Shown: positions 1 to 9,931, numbered from the stretch's first letter. The stretch is 20,725 nucleotides of DNA from Chloroflexota bacterium (GCA_016463555.1 JAEMRB010000007.1:1-20725); one strand, 5' to 3'. A program made the numbers and translations. Notes: generated by a model not told the origin, from the letters alone.

Positions 1-11
1 CCCTTACAACG

Positions 12-28
12 GCGACGCTCAGCGTCGC
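12..28. repeat. Perfect inverted repeat upstream of the reductase gene
   Basis: GCGACGCT and AGCGTCGC (8 bp each) flank a single C. As RNA this would fold as a 7-bp stem with a TCA loop. It ends 10 nt before the Shine-Dalgarno GAGGAGG (38-44) of the reductase. No T-run follows, so a factor-independent terminator is unlikely. An operator or a leader hairpin is possible. What lies further upstream is outside the window. Confidence 0.5.
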
Positions 29-48
29 ACCAACCGTGAGGAGGCCCC

Positions 49-864
49 ATGGCAGAGACGGCAGCTACCCCCGCCTCGTTCGGCATCCTGGCCGACGACC
101 CCGCCTATAACGCCACCCTCGCCGCACGCATCGACGACACCGACACGCTCGCCCGCGTCTGGATCAAGCCCGATGGGGTGCCGACCCCATTTGAGCCCGG
201 CCAGTACGTGACGATCGGTGTGAAGGTGGGCGAGAAGTTCTTGCAGCGCCCCTACTCCGTCGCCTCCTCGGCCCGCGCCCTTGATGGGGGCTATGAGCTC
301 TACCTCCGCCTCGTGCGTGGAGGCGCGTTCACGCCGCTCGTCTTCGCCCTCCCTGTGGGCCATCGAATGCGCGTGCTCGCGCCGAAGGGGAAGTTCACGA
401 TGGAGGCTGCCGACACGCGCCTGCAGATCTACGTCTCATCAGGAACAGGGATCGCGCCGTTTGTCAGCATGGCGCGCACCCTCGCCGACGACGGTGCCCC
501 ACGACGTGCGATCTACCTCAATGGTGTGAGCTATGTCAGCGACATCGGCTACCGCGAGTTGATTGAGGGGTGGGAGAAGAGTGGTTCGTATCCGGCCACT
601 TACGTTCCAACAATCTCGCGACCGGCTGACCCGCTCAATGCTGGCTGGACCGGCCTTACCGGCCGCGTCGAAAGCATCATTCAGTCTGCGCTGCGCGATC
701 GTGGCGTCAACGCGAGTGAGGCGGTTGCCTATCTCTGCGGAAATCCCGAGATGATCGTCGCAGCCGAGCTTGAGCTCGCAGCGTACGGCCTACCTGAAGG
801 GGCGATCCACAAGGAGCTCTACTGGCCAGCCGGCAAGCAGCCAACCGGTTCGACTGAGGCTTAA
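49..864 (+). CDS. fpr: Ferredoxin/flavodoxin--NADP+ reductase
   Basis: This is a 271-residue FAD-dependent reductase of the ferredoxin-NADP+ reductase superfamily. It should shuttle electrons between NADP(H) and ferredoxin or flavodoxin in the cytoplasm. The FAD-binding motif RPYS is at 67-70. The NADP-binding glycine-rich segment GTGIAPF is at 132-138. The C-terminal CGNP motif is at 230-233, in the usual order and spacing. The tail reads KELYW and then runs about 12 residues further than in the E. coli type, where an aromatic residue near the end stacks on the flavin. The ATG is preceded by GAGGAGG four bases away, so the start is secure. The gene converges on glyS and shares its terminal TTAA with it. 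The electron partner cannot be told from the window, since no ferredoxin or flavodoxin gene is present. Confidence 0.9.
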   Translation: MAETAATPASFGILADDPAYNATLAARIDDTDTLARVWIKPDGVPTPFEPGQYVTIGVKVGEKFLQRPYSVASSARALDGGYELYLRLVRGGAFTPLVFALPVGHRMRVLAPKGKFTMEAADTRLQIYVSSGTGIAPFVSMARTLADDGAPRRAIYLNGVSYVSDIGYRELIEGWEKSGSYPATYVPTISRPADPLNAGWTGLTGRVESIIQSALRDRGVNASEAVAYLCGNPEMIVAAELELAAYGLPEGAIHKELYWPAGKQPTGSTEA

Positions 865-2294
865 GGGCGCGAGGCGCGCAACTTCGCGAGGAAGAACTCC
901 TCAAGTCGATCGGCGCTGACGCGCTCCTGCTCCATCGTGTCGCGATCGCGAACCGTCACGGCGTGGTCATCCATGGAGTCGACGTCAACACAGATGCACC
1001 ACGGCGTGCCGATCTCATCCTGCCGGCGATAGAGCTTGCCGATTGCAGCGGTGTCGTCGTAGACGGCGGTGAACTCGCGCGAGAGGCCGTCGCGAATGCG
1101 ATGCGCCATCTCAACAAGGTCGTCGCGCTTCTTGAGGAGCGGCAGCACCGCCACCTTGTACGGCGCGAGCTCTGGATGCAGCGAGAGGACGACGCGCTTC
1201 TCGTCACGCACCACCTCTTCGCGGTAGGCGTCAATCAGGAAGGTGAAGGCGGCGCGGTCTGCGCCTGCTGCGGCCTCAACCACCCATGGGGTGAATGAGG
1301 TCTCGGTTGCAGGATCAAAGTAGTCGAGGCTCTCGCCGCTCTCGGCGGCGTGGCGCGAGAGGTCAAAGTCGCCACGGTTGTGAATCCCCTCGAGCTCCTT
1401 CCAGCCGAATGGGAAGCGGTACTCCACGTCAATGGCGCGCTTGGCGTAGTGGGCCAACTCGTCGGGGGCATGCTCGCGCATGCGCAGTCGCTCTGGCGAA
1501 ACGCCGTACGACGTGTACCACTCCAGTCGTCGCGGTAGCCACTCCTCGAACGCCGCAGTGGCGGCCTCGTCCGGGCGCACGAACATCTGCAGCTCCATCT
1601 GCTCAAACTCGCGCATGCGGAAGACGAAGTTTCCTGGGCTGATCTCGTTGCGGAATGACTTGCCAATTTGGGCGACGCCGAACGGGATCTTCTTGCGCGA
1701 CGAATCGCGAACGTTCTTGTGCTGCACGTAGGCGCCCTGCGCCGTCTCGGGGCGAAGGTAGACAACCGCGGCCTCATCCTCCACAGGTCCCATGAAGGTC
1801 TTGAACATCAAGTTGAATCGGCGGGGGGCCGTCAGCGAGCCCTCGCAATCCGGGCACTTCAAGCCCATCTTGGCAACGATCTCGGCATCGGCGAGCTGGG
1901 TGGTGGTGAGGTCGCCGGTTCCTGGGAGTTCATCGAGGCGGTAGCGTCGCTTGCAGGCGGTGCACTCAACGAGTGGATCACTAAAGGAGCCGACGTGACC
2001 GGAGGTCTTCCAGACCTGTGGGTGCATCAGGATGCCGGCATCGAGTCCCACCACCTCGTGGCGCTGCTGCACAACGCTGCGCCACCAGGCGCGCTTCACA
2101 TTGTTCTTTAGTTCTACGCCGAGTGGGCCGTAATCCCACACCGCGTTGATGCCGCCGTAAATCTCGGAGCTGGGGAAGACAAAGCCGCGGCGCTTCGCCA
2201 GCGAGACGATCGTGTCGAGCTCTGCAACGGCTGGGGTCGCGTCAGCCGCTGGGGTTCCAGCCAGGGTTTTCGAGGAGTCGGCGTTGATGCTCAT
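861..2294 (-). CDS. glyS: Glycyl-tRNA synthetase (alpha2, class II)
   Basis: This 477-residue protein charges tRNA-Gly with glycine. It is the homodimeric class II form, not the GlyQ/GlyS alpha2beta2 form. The N-terminal core has the family signature around GFVFPSSEIYGG and WDYGPLG (37-58). Two CxxC pairs (Cys111/114 and Cys147/150) probably bind zinc. RPETAQG is at 181-187. Motif 2 elements FRNEISP (214-220) and RMREFEQME (227-235) follow, and the class II motif 3 region contains GADR. The last ~100 residues form the anticodon-binding domain. The first ~24 residues are an Ala/Thr-rich extension with no known role. A start further in is possible because the SD before the chosen ATG is weak. 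It lies 32 nt after fmdB and is the last gene of the minus-strand block. Confidence 0.95.
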   Translation of the reverse strand: MSINADSSKTLAGTPAADATPAVAELDTIVSLAKRRGFVFPSSEIYGGINAVWDYGPLGVELKNNVKRAWWRSVVQQRHEVVGLDAGILMHPQVWKTSGHVGSFSDPLVECTACKRRYRLDELPGTGDLTTTQLADAEIVAKMGLKCPDCEGSLTAPRRFNLMFKTFMGPVEDEAAVVYLRPETAQGAYVQHKNVRDSSRKKIPFGVAQIGKSFRNEISPGNFVFRMREFEQMELQMFVRPDEAATAAFEEWLPRRLEWYTSYGVSPERLRMREHAPDELAHYAKRAIDVEYRFPFGWKELEGIHNRGDFDLSRHAAESGESLDYFDPATETSFTPWVVEAAAGADRAAFTFLIDAYREEVVRDEKRVVLSLHPELAPYKVAVLPLLKKRDDLVEMAHRIRDGLSREFTAVYDDTAAIGKLYRRQDEIGTPWCICVDVDSMDDHAVTVRDRDTMEQERVSADRLEEFFLAKLRASRP

Positions 2295-2326
2295 TGCGAG
2301 GAAGCCTACCCGATCAGGGAGATCGC

Positions 2327-2581
2327 TTACTTCGCGTCGCTCTTCGGGGCTGGAGCTGGCGTGCTCGCAGGCGCATCCGAGGCACCTGACGTGCCCGAGC
2401 CACCGCTACGGCGATCGAGTTTGGCCCAGCCACTCCCCTTAAAGTGCACGCTCGCCGCAGAGAAGAGGCGCTCGAGCGACCCACCACAATCTTCGTGCGC
2501 CCGTGCCTGCTGCTCATCAATGCCGTGCAGAATCTCTACGGTTCCACCGCACTTCGCACAGCGATAGTCGTAGAACGGCAT
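2327..2581 (-). CDS. FmdB-family zinc-ribbon protein
   Basis: This is an 84-residue protein of the FmdB/CxxC_CXXC_SSSS family, often called a putative regulatory protein; its biochemical function is unknown. The N-terminus MPFYDYRC, the CGG after the first pair and the KGSGW motif (48-52) are diagnostic. The first metal pair is Cys8/Cys11. The second is His29-x2-Cys32, where most members have Cys-x2-Cys, so the site would be a C3H variant. Residues ~58-84 are a low-complexity Ser/Pro/Ala/Gly tail. Its ATG overlaps the valS stop by one base (TAATG), which points to translational coupling. GlyRS follows 32 nt downstream. The family call is firm; the role is not. Confidence 0.85.
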   Translation of the reverse strand: MPFYDYRCAKCGGTVEILHGIDEQQARAHEDCGGSLERLFSAASVHFKGSGWAKLDRRSGGSGTSGASDAPASTPAPAPKSDAK

Positions 2582-5276
2582 TACGAACCTCGCTCCAGGC
2601 GAGCGATCTCATCGCGCAGTTCGGCAACGCGGCGCTCCGCCCCTGCGACTACGGCGGCCGGCGCCTTGCCGGTGAAGGACGGGTCGGCGAGGCGGGCCTC
2701 AGCGGCGGCCAGTTGCGCCTGCGCGGCGACAAGGTCGCGCCCGCGTCGGGCGCGATCAGCATCAAGCGTTGCAGCGTCAGCCTGTGGTGGCTCGAGTCGC
2801 GCCGTCAGTGCGCCCGCCACAACGAGCAGCCCCTCACCCGCGGCGGGGAGTGCGGCCTGAATGGTGAGTGGGCGCACGCGCGCCAGTCGCTCGATGGCGG
2901 AGCGCAGCCCCTCGCCCGATGTCGCGAGGTTTGGCGGCGCGGCGACGATGAGTGGGATCCATGCTCCGGCGGGGAGCTTTGCGGTGGTGCGCGCTGCACG
3001 AACCTCGCGCACGAGGTCGAGCCACTGATCGATGCTGCTTGTTGCGCTGCTCGAGGCCGCATGTCGCGCCGGCCATGCCGCTGTCGCCAAGAGCCCTGGA
3101 TCGCTGGCGCGTCGTGGCAGTGCCTCCCAGATCCCCTCCGTGATGAATGGCGCAATTGGGTGCAGCAGGCGCAAGAGATCGTCGAGCGCATCGACGAGCG
3201 TCCACCAGACGGCGGTGCGTTCGCTTGCTGGGCGCGTCTCGTCGGCGAGCGTCACCTTGGCAATCTCAATCGCCTGGTCGCAGTACTCCGCCCAGATCGC
3301 ATCGTAAATGCGCTGCGAAGCCTCAGAGAAGCCGTACTGCCCAAGGGCGCGGTCGACATCATCAACAGCGGCGCTGAGGCGTGTCGCCATCCAGGTGCCG
3401 AACTCCCCCGCAGCCATATGTGCGTCGGTGGCCGAGGGCCGATCGCCAGTGGCCTCTGCTGGTCGCGCACCAAGCACATAGCGTGCGGCGTTCCAGAGTT
3501 TGTTCATGAAGTTGCGCGCGTTCTCTAGCTTCTCTGGCGAGAGGCGCTGGTCGGCGCCTGGTGCGGTGCCCGAGACGAGGGCGAAGCGCAGTGCGTCGGC
3601 GCCGATCTCGTCGATCACCGAGAGTGGGTCAACGACGTTCCCCTTCGTCTTTGACATCTTCTCCCCCTCAGGGTCGCGCACCATGCCGTGGAGATAGATC
3701 GTTTCGAACGGCGGCGTGCCCATGAGTTCAATGCCGAGCATCATCATGCGCGCAACCCAGAAGAAGAGGATGTCGTGCCCGGTCTCCATCACCTGCGATG
3801 GGTAGTAACGCGCGAGGTCTGGCGTCTTGTCGGGCCAGCCGAGTGTGCTGAACGGCCAGAGCCCGCTGCTGAACCAGGTGTCGAAGATGTCGCTCTCCTG
3901 CTGCAGTGCGTTGGACTCCGCACCGCAGGTGCCGCAACCGGCTGGACCCTCTTCACGATCGGTCACGGTGATGTGCCCGTCGGCGCAGTACCAGGCGGGG
4001 ATGCGGTGCCCCCACCAGAGCTGTCGGCTCACGTTCCAATCGCGAATCTCAGTGAGCCAGTGCTCCCACGTCTTCTCAAAGTGCGCTGGAACAATTTGTG
4101 TTGCACCAGAGCGCGTTGCGGCGAGCGCCTTCTCGGCGAGCGGCTTGGCGCGAATGAACCACTGCGTGCGCAGGCGTGGCTCCAAGATGTCGTTGCTGCG
4201 CTGGCAGCGCGCCGGGTTCGCCGTATGCGGCTTGACCGAAACGAGGAGTCCGAGCTCTTCAAGAGCGGCGACGATCGCCTTGCGCGCCTTGAAGCGATCC
4301 ATCCCGGCGAACGGTGCTGGGGCATCGGCAACGATGCGCGCCGACTCATCAAGGATTGTTAGTGCGGGTAGATTTTGTCGCAGGCCAACTTCGCGGTCGT
4401 TCGGATCGTGTGCCGGGGTGACCTTCACCGCACCGGTGCCGAAGCCCATCTCGACGAAGGCGTCAGCAACCACTGGAACGGCGCGGTTCACAAACGGCAC
4501 CATCACGCGCTTTCCCACTAGTGCGGCGTAGCGCGGATCGTCGGGGTGCACGGCTACGCCAGTGTCGCCAAGGAGCGTCTCTGGTCGTGTGGTCGCGACA
4601 ACCACGCCGCTGGTGGCATCGCCCCCCTCAAGTGGGTAGCGAATCTCCCAGATGCTCCCCTGCTCCTCGGTCGCCACCGACTCAAGGTCAGAGACGCTCG
4701 TCTTGCAGCCTGGGCACCAGTTGACGAGCGCCTCGCCCCGATAAGCAAGGCCGCGTTCGTAGAGGGTCGCGAAGGCGGTGCGCACGGCGCGACTCGACAC
4801 CTCGTCCATGGTGAAGCGGGTGCGGCTCCAGTCGGCCGAAGCGCCGAGGCGTTGGAACTGCGCAAGGATGGTGTTCCGCGTCTCGTCCATGAAGTGGTGC
4901 ATGCGCTCGAGGTAGCGCTCGCGACCCAAATCGGCGCGGCTGCTCCCCTCCTTCTCAACGATGCGATCGAGCACGTACTGGGCGGCGATCGAGGCGTGGT
5001 CGACGCCCGGCAGCCAGAGTGCTGCTCGCCCCTGCATGCGCGCTCGGCGCACCATCAGGTCTTCGAGCGTCACGAAGAGCGCATGGCCCACATGTAGGCC
5101 GCCAGTGACGTTCGGCGGCGGCATGATGATCGTGAAGGGTGGCAGGGACTCGCGCCCCTCGGCATCTCGTGTCTCGCGTCCGTCGGGGCTGCCGTAATCG
5201 GTTGCCGCCCAGCGGGCTGCAACGCTGCGCTCTACCTCTGCGGCGCTATAGGAGGGGCCGAGCTCGTGCGCCGCCG

Positions 5277-5280
<4 letters not shown>
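2581..5280 (-). CDS. valS: Valyl-tRNA synthetase
   Basis: This 899-residue class I synthetase charges tRNA-Val. The signature HVGH (63-66) follows PPPNVTG. The CP1 editing domain carries TTRPETLLGDT near 230-240. KMSKT is at 541-545. Cys189/Cys192 and the Cys432, Cys449 and Cys452 cluster fit the zinc-binding inserts of this family. The last ~65 residues are the Ala/Arg/Glu-rich coiled-coil arm that contacts tRNA, including the conserved F-x-GKAP stretch. Length is normal. The start is GTG and overlaps the clpX stop by 4 nt (GTGA), so translation is probably coupled to clpX. Its own stop overlaps the fmdB start. The clpX-valS linkage also occurs in the tig-clp regions of Firmicutes and Actinomycetota. 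Confidence 0.96.
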
Positions 5281-6629
<1,349 letters not shown>

Positions 6630-6639
6630 GCGGCGCGCC

Positions 6640-7242
6640 TCACTTCCCCTTAGGCGGGACGACGGCAGGGAGCTTGTAGACCTCGTCGATGATGCCGTAC
6701 TCCACCGCCTGCTCTGGTGAGAGGAAGAGGTCGCGGTCCGTATCCTTGACGACCTTCTCCATCGGCTGACCCGTATGGGCGGCGAGGATCTCTTGCGTCG
6801 TCTTGACGAGCTGCTCCATCTCCTTCACCTGAATGAAGACGTCGGGCGTGTTGCCACGGAATCCGCCGGAGCCCTGGTGGATCATGATGCGGCTGTGCGG
6901 CAGGGCGAAGCGTCGACCTGGTGCGCCAGCGGCGAGGAGCACCGCACCCATCGACATGGCGATGCCGGTGCAGATCGTGCTCACAGGGGCGCGCACGTAG
7001 CGCATCGTGTCGTAGATCGCGAGGCCGGAGGTGATCACGCCCCCTGGGCTGTTGATGTAGAGCGAGATCTCCTTCTCGGGATCCTCTGAATCAAGGAAGA
7101 GGAGCTGCGCGATGATCAGGTTGGCGATGTCGTCTTCGACAGGGCCGCCCAGAAAGATGATGCGCTCCTTGAGTAGGCGTGACCAGATGTCGTAGGCGCG
7201 TTCGCCCTTACTTGAGGACTCAATCACCATTGGTACGAGCAT
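6640..7242 (-). CDS. clpP: ClpP serine protease subunit
   Basis: This is the 200-residue proteolytic subunit that forms tetradecamers and works with ClpX. The catalytic triad is visible as Ser97 (in GIAMSMGA), His122 (in RIMIHQ) and Asp171 (in DTDRDLF). The SPGG motif is at 65-68. A propeptide of about 7-13 residues may be removed. A second in-frame ATG at codon 5 is an alternative start, but the first has a good purine-rich SD (AGGGGGTGA) just upstream. Only one clpP is present here; many Actinomycetota carry clpP1-clpP2 in tandem at this place. The gene sits 45 nt after tig and 10 nt before clpX. Confidence 0.96.
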   Translation of the reverse strand: MLVPMVIESSSKGERAYDIWSRLLKERIIFLGGPVEDDIANLIIAQLLFLDSEDPEKEISLYINSPGGVITSGLAIYDTMRYVRAPVSTICTGIAMSMGAVLLAAGAPGRRFALPHSRIMIHQGSGGFRGNTPDVFIQVKEMEQLVKTTQEILAAHTGQPMEKVVKDTDRDLFLSPEQAVEYGIIDEVYKLPAVVPPKGK

Positions 7243-7263
7243 TAGTCACCCCCTACATGTGCA

Positions 7264-7278
7264 CCCGCTCTCTGCGGG
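7264..7278 (-). other. Short hairpin in the tig-clpP gap
   Basis: On the minus strand CCCGC and GCGGG (5 bp) flank a 5-nt AGAGA loop, in the 45-nt gap between the tig stop and the clpP SD. There is no T-run, so it is not a clear terminator. It could be an RNA processing or stabilising hairpin. In DNA this GC-rich such a stem can arise by chance. Confidence 0.25.
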
Positions 7279-7287
7279 AGGCTGAGT

Positions 7288-8652
7288 TTACTTGGCGGAA
7301 GCCTTCGCGGCGGTAGGCGTCGCTGGGCGCTCGGGAGCCCAGGCTGGCCAGACCTTCGGATGAGCGTCAAACCACTCGTCGACGAGCCGCTCAACCACAA
7401 GGGAGCGGCGCAGGGAGGCGCGGATTGCTCGGCGCCCGCGCTCCGACGAGAGGTAGGCTTCGAGCTTGCGCTGCCCCTGGGTCTGCGGGCGGGCGCGCTC
7501 CACCTCCTCGTCGATCAGCTCCTCTGGGACCTCGACCCCTTCGGCGCCAGCGACCGCACTCAACACCAGGAGGGTTCGCGCGCGGCGCTCGCCGCGCTCA
7601 CGCATCTCGGCGCGAATCTCTTCAACGCTCTTGCCAGCGGCGCCGATGTACTGCTCAAAGGTCAACCCTTGGCGAGCGATGCCGCGCGCCAACTCGTCAA
7701 CGAGTCCGTCAATCTCCTCTTCAATGAGCGGATCCGGAATCTCAACGGTGGCGCCCTCCATGGCGAACTCAACGATCTTGTCGGCGAACTCGTGCCGACC
7801 GCGGTCAACGGCGCTCGCCTTGAGGCGCATCAGGATCTCTGCGCGTAGGCCGGCCACATCGGTGACGTTCGCGACCTGCGCGGCAAAGGCATCATCGAGC
7901 GGTGGCGGGATACGCGCGCGCAGATCGCTGATGACCACATCGAATCGTGCCGGCACGCCCTGCAGTGCCGCCTCTTGATAGTCCGCGGGGAAGGTCACCT
8001 CAACGGTGGTGGCATCGCCGACCTTCGCGCCGACGAGCTGCGCCTCAAATCCCGGAATGAGTCGGTCGGATCCGATCACGATCGGCATGCGCTCCGACGA
8101 GGCGCCTTCGATTGCGAGGCCGCTGTCAACGCGATAGCCATCGAAGGCGATGATCGCGTAGTCGCCCATCTCCGCGCCACGATCTGTGACGGCGGTGAGC
8201 GTTGCGTAGCTGTCGCGCAGGTCGTTGACGACCGCTTCGACCTTCGCCTCATCAGGCTCCTCGAACGTTGGCTCGAACGTATAGCCGCGATAGTCGCCGA
8301 GCTTCACCTCAGGCGGCACGGGGATGACGGCGGTGAAGGTGTAGGCCTCGCCCTCGACGATCGGCTTCGCATCGATCTTCGGGCTGGTGAGCGGCACGAC
8401 GTCCGACTTCATGATTGCGTCGCGATAGCCGCGCTCGATCAGGATCTCGGTTGCCTCATCGAGAATGCGGTTGATGCCAGCGAAGCGCTCAACGATGGAG
8501 CGCGGCGCCTTCCCTGGGCGGAAGCCCGGGATGCGGCTTTGGCCCGCCACGTGGCGAACCGCCTCGGCAATTGCCGCGGCCACGTCTGCGACCGCGAGGG
8601 TGACCTCGAGTCGGACGGTGCTCTTCTCGGCGGGAGTGGTCGTGAATTCCAT
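7288..8652 (-). CDS. tig: Trigger factor (ribosome-associated chaperone, PPIase)
   Basis: This is a 454-residue chaperone that binds the ribosome exit tunnel and folds nascent chains. The ribosome-docking signature GFRPGK is at 43-48 in the N-terminal domain. An FKBP-like prolyl isomerase domain follows at about 150-245. The rest is the helical chaperone domain, with an Ala/Pro/Lys tail. The ATG giving MEFTTTPAEK matches the family N-terminus. An in-frame start at 8727 would add 25 residues encoded partly by the tRNA-Leu gene and is rejected. No Shine-Dalgarno precedes the ATG, and only 31 nt separate it from the tRNA 3' end. The message may therefore come from a tRNA-tig cotranscript. It leads the tig-clpP-clpX group. 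Confidence 0.95.
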   Translation of the reverse strand: MEFTTTPAEKSTVRLEVTLAVADVAAAIAEAVRHVAGQSRIPGFRPGKAPRSIVERFAGINRILDEATEILIERGYRDAIMKSDVVPLTSPKIDAKPIVEGEAYTFTAVIPVPPEVKLGDYRGYTFEPTFEEPDEAKVEAVVNDLRDSYATLTAVTDRGAEMGDYAIIAFDGYRVDSGLAIEGASSERMPIVIGSDRLIPGFEAQLVGAKVGDATTVEVTFPADYQEAALQGVPARFDVVISDLRARIPPPLDDAFAAQVANVTDVAGLRAEILMRLKASAVDRGRHEFADKIVEFAMEGATVEIPDPLIEEEIDGLVDELARGIARQGLTFEQYIGAAGKSVEEIRAEMRERGERRARTLLVLSAVAGAEGVEVPEELIDEEVERARPQTQGQRKLEAYLSSERGRRAIRASLRRSLVVERLVDEWFDAHPKVWPAWAPERPATPTAAKASAK

Positions 8653-8683
8653 GAGCGCACAGGGTACCCGACGACCCTTGTTC

Positions 8684-8769
8684 TGGTGGGCGAGGTGAGA
8701 CTCGAACTCACACGTCGTTGCCGACACCGGCTCCTAAGGCCGGCGCGTCTACCGTTTCGCCACTCGCCC
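8684..8769 (-). tRNA. tRNA-Leu (anticodon UAG)
   Basis: The gene folds as a class II tRNA by eye. The acceptor stem GGGCGAG/CTCGCCC pairs fully (7 bp). The D arm has GCG/CGC around AAACGGTAGA. The anticodon stem is CCGGC/GCCGG with loop CTTAGGA, so the anticodon is TAG (reads CUN leucine codons). A long variable arm has GTCG/CGAC around GCAA. The T arm has GTGAG/CTCAC around TTCGAGT. The discriminator base is A and CCA is encoded in the DNA (8684-8686). Without CCA the gene is 8687-8769. It sits inside a same-strand block of protein genes, and the reading frame upstream ends inside its D-loop. Confidence 0.97.
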
Positions 8770-9183
8770 CCGAGCATCATCGTCGCCCACGGGGGTTCCG
8801 TCCACCGCAGGTCGGCCATCGATCAACGCATCAATCACCGCGCGTCCGCCGCGCTGAGCCGCCGCCGCCACGACCCCGCTGACAAAGGCGCTCCCCGCTC
8901 CGCCGCCACGACTCGCCGAGCCGCCTGAGCGTGAGCCGAACCACCGGACGAGGAGGAGGGCCAGGATCCCGAGCAGCCCGAGCGCACGGAGGGGGCGATC
9001 ACGCAACTCCTTGGCGAGGCCGCCGCTGGGTCGCAGTCGACCGCCAATCGCCCGAACACGCACGAGTGACGCCTCTCGAGAGTGGCGTACGACTGAGAGT
9101 CGATCGGCCACCGCAGGGCGGCTCGCGGCGAGGACCTCCACCCGCTTGGCGCGCAGATCTCGTTCGTTCGTCTGGTCAGGCAT
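8749..9183 (-). CDS. Small single-pass membrane protein, function unknown
   Basis: The protein has 144 residues. The first ~65 are charged and Arg-rich, one hydrophobic segment is at about 66-82, and a Gly/Ser/Ala-rich tail follows. I do not recognise the family. Its place directly after a holin-superfamily (YqjE-type) gene recalls the E. coli yqjE-yqjK pair, but that is analogy of order and size, not of sequence. The ATG overlaps the preceding stop by 8 nt. The chosen start, MPDQTNER, follows from that junction; a longer frame from 9444 is rejected because it would lie antiphase within the holin gene. Its stop codon TAG lies in the D-loop of tRNA-Leu, so the last 21 nt are shared with the tRNA. 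The tail may therefore be unconstrained, or the frame could be non-coding. Confidence 0.6.
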   Translation of the reverse strand: MPDQTNERDLRAKRVEVLAASRPAVADRLSVVRHSREASLVRVRAIGGRLRPSGGLAKELRDRPLRALGLLGILALLLVRWFGSRSGGSASRGGGAGSAFVSGVVAAAAQRGGRAVIDALIDGRPAVDGTPVGDDDARGRVAKR

Positions 9184-9931
9184 CGTCGCCCTCGTCGCTG
9201 GCCCCACGTCGCTCGCGCAGTCGATCGGCGATGCCGCGTAGTGCATCCGCGGCGGCGCGGACCACCTTTCGGGCCGGTGCAATGGCGGCATCGGCGGCGC
9301 CGACTGCACCACCCACCTCTTCCGCGAAGGCGGAGGCCGCCTCGTCGCGAAGATCATCCATCGCATCGATGGTGGCGCGCAGCTCGTGCTCCGTGGCGAG
9401 CGGGCGGAAGCGGTCGGTGAAGCGCTGCATATCAAAGGTTGCAAGGCCTACCAGTAGATCCACCAGCAAGAAACTCAGTGCGAAGAGGAGCGACGCCGCT
9501 GTAGCTGGGCCGGCTGATCCGTTGAAGACGAAGAGCACAAGCAGCGCACCGATCGCACCACCGAGAACGGCGAGGGCAAATGAACGCGCGCGTCGCGGCG
9601 CGGTGATCTGCAGGATTGCCGAGGTGATCGCCGCTGCGACGACAAGTAGGAGGAGCGTGACGTGCGCTGCGCCCCAGATCATCGACCCGAAGAAGGCGGC
9701 GCCGAGCAGCATGAAGATGGCGATGAGCAGCGCAAGCAGCGCTGCGGTGACGAGCGTAATAACGGCGATCGCGCCGAGGAGCACCCCCACTGCGTCACGG
9801 GAGATCGCACCGAGTTCGGCGGTGAAGAGGCTCCAGTGTCCGCCGATGAGCGCACGCACCGCGATGATCAGCTGCCCAATGTCGTCGCTGAATCCCTCGC
9901 GCTCCGTTGATCCGTCAGGGGTTTCTGTCAC
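9176..9931 (-). CDS. Holin-superfamily III (YqjE-type) integral membrane protein
   Basis: This 251-residue protein has a short acidic head, a cytosolic helix (about 15-45) and about four transmembrane segments in two hairpins (roughly 48-110 and 125-170). A long Ala/Glu/Arg-rich helical tail completes it. The layout and sequence style fit the Phage_holin_3_6/DUF1469 family, which is widespread on chromosomes. E. coli YqjE is a member and nothing here suggests phage lysis. The start is GTG, only 4 nt after the mrp stop and without a clear SD, so re-initiation after mrp is likely. It overlaps the next gene by 8 nt. Its role is unknown; an envelope or stress role is a guess. Confidence 0.7.
   Translation of the reverse strand: MTETPDGSTEREGFSDDIGQLIIAVRALIGGHWSLFTAELGAISRDAVGVLLGAIAVITLVTAALLALLIAIFMLLGAAFFGSMIWGAAHVTLLLLVVAAAITSAILQITAPRRARSFALAVLGGAIGALLVLFVFNGSAGPATAASLLFALSFLLVDLLVGLATFDMQRFTDRFRPLATEHELRATIDAMDDLRDEAASAFAEEVGGAVGAADAAIAPARKVVRAAADALRGIADRLRERRGASDEGDDA

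Noticed and set aside
2503..3528. Long open frame (341 codons) antisense to valS
   Set aside because: It lies wholly inside a certain ValRS gene, has no recognisable motifs and a composition typical of the reverse frame of a GC-rich gene.
8653..8727. N-terminal extension of trigger factor
   Set aside because: The 25 extra residues would be encoded largely by the tRNA-Leu gene, and the internal ATG gives the normal family N-terminus.
7975..8928. 317-codon plus-strand frame across tig and tRNA-Leu
   Set aside because: It is antisense to a clear trigger factor and crosses a tRNA gene; no family resemblance.
9176..9931. Holin gene as a sign of a prophage
   Set aside because: No other phage gene is present, and this holin superfamily is common as an ordinary chromosomal membrane protein.
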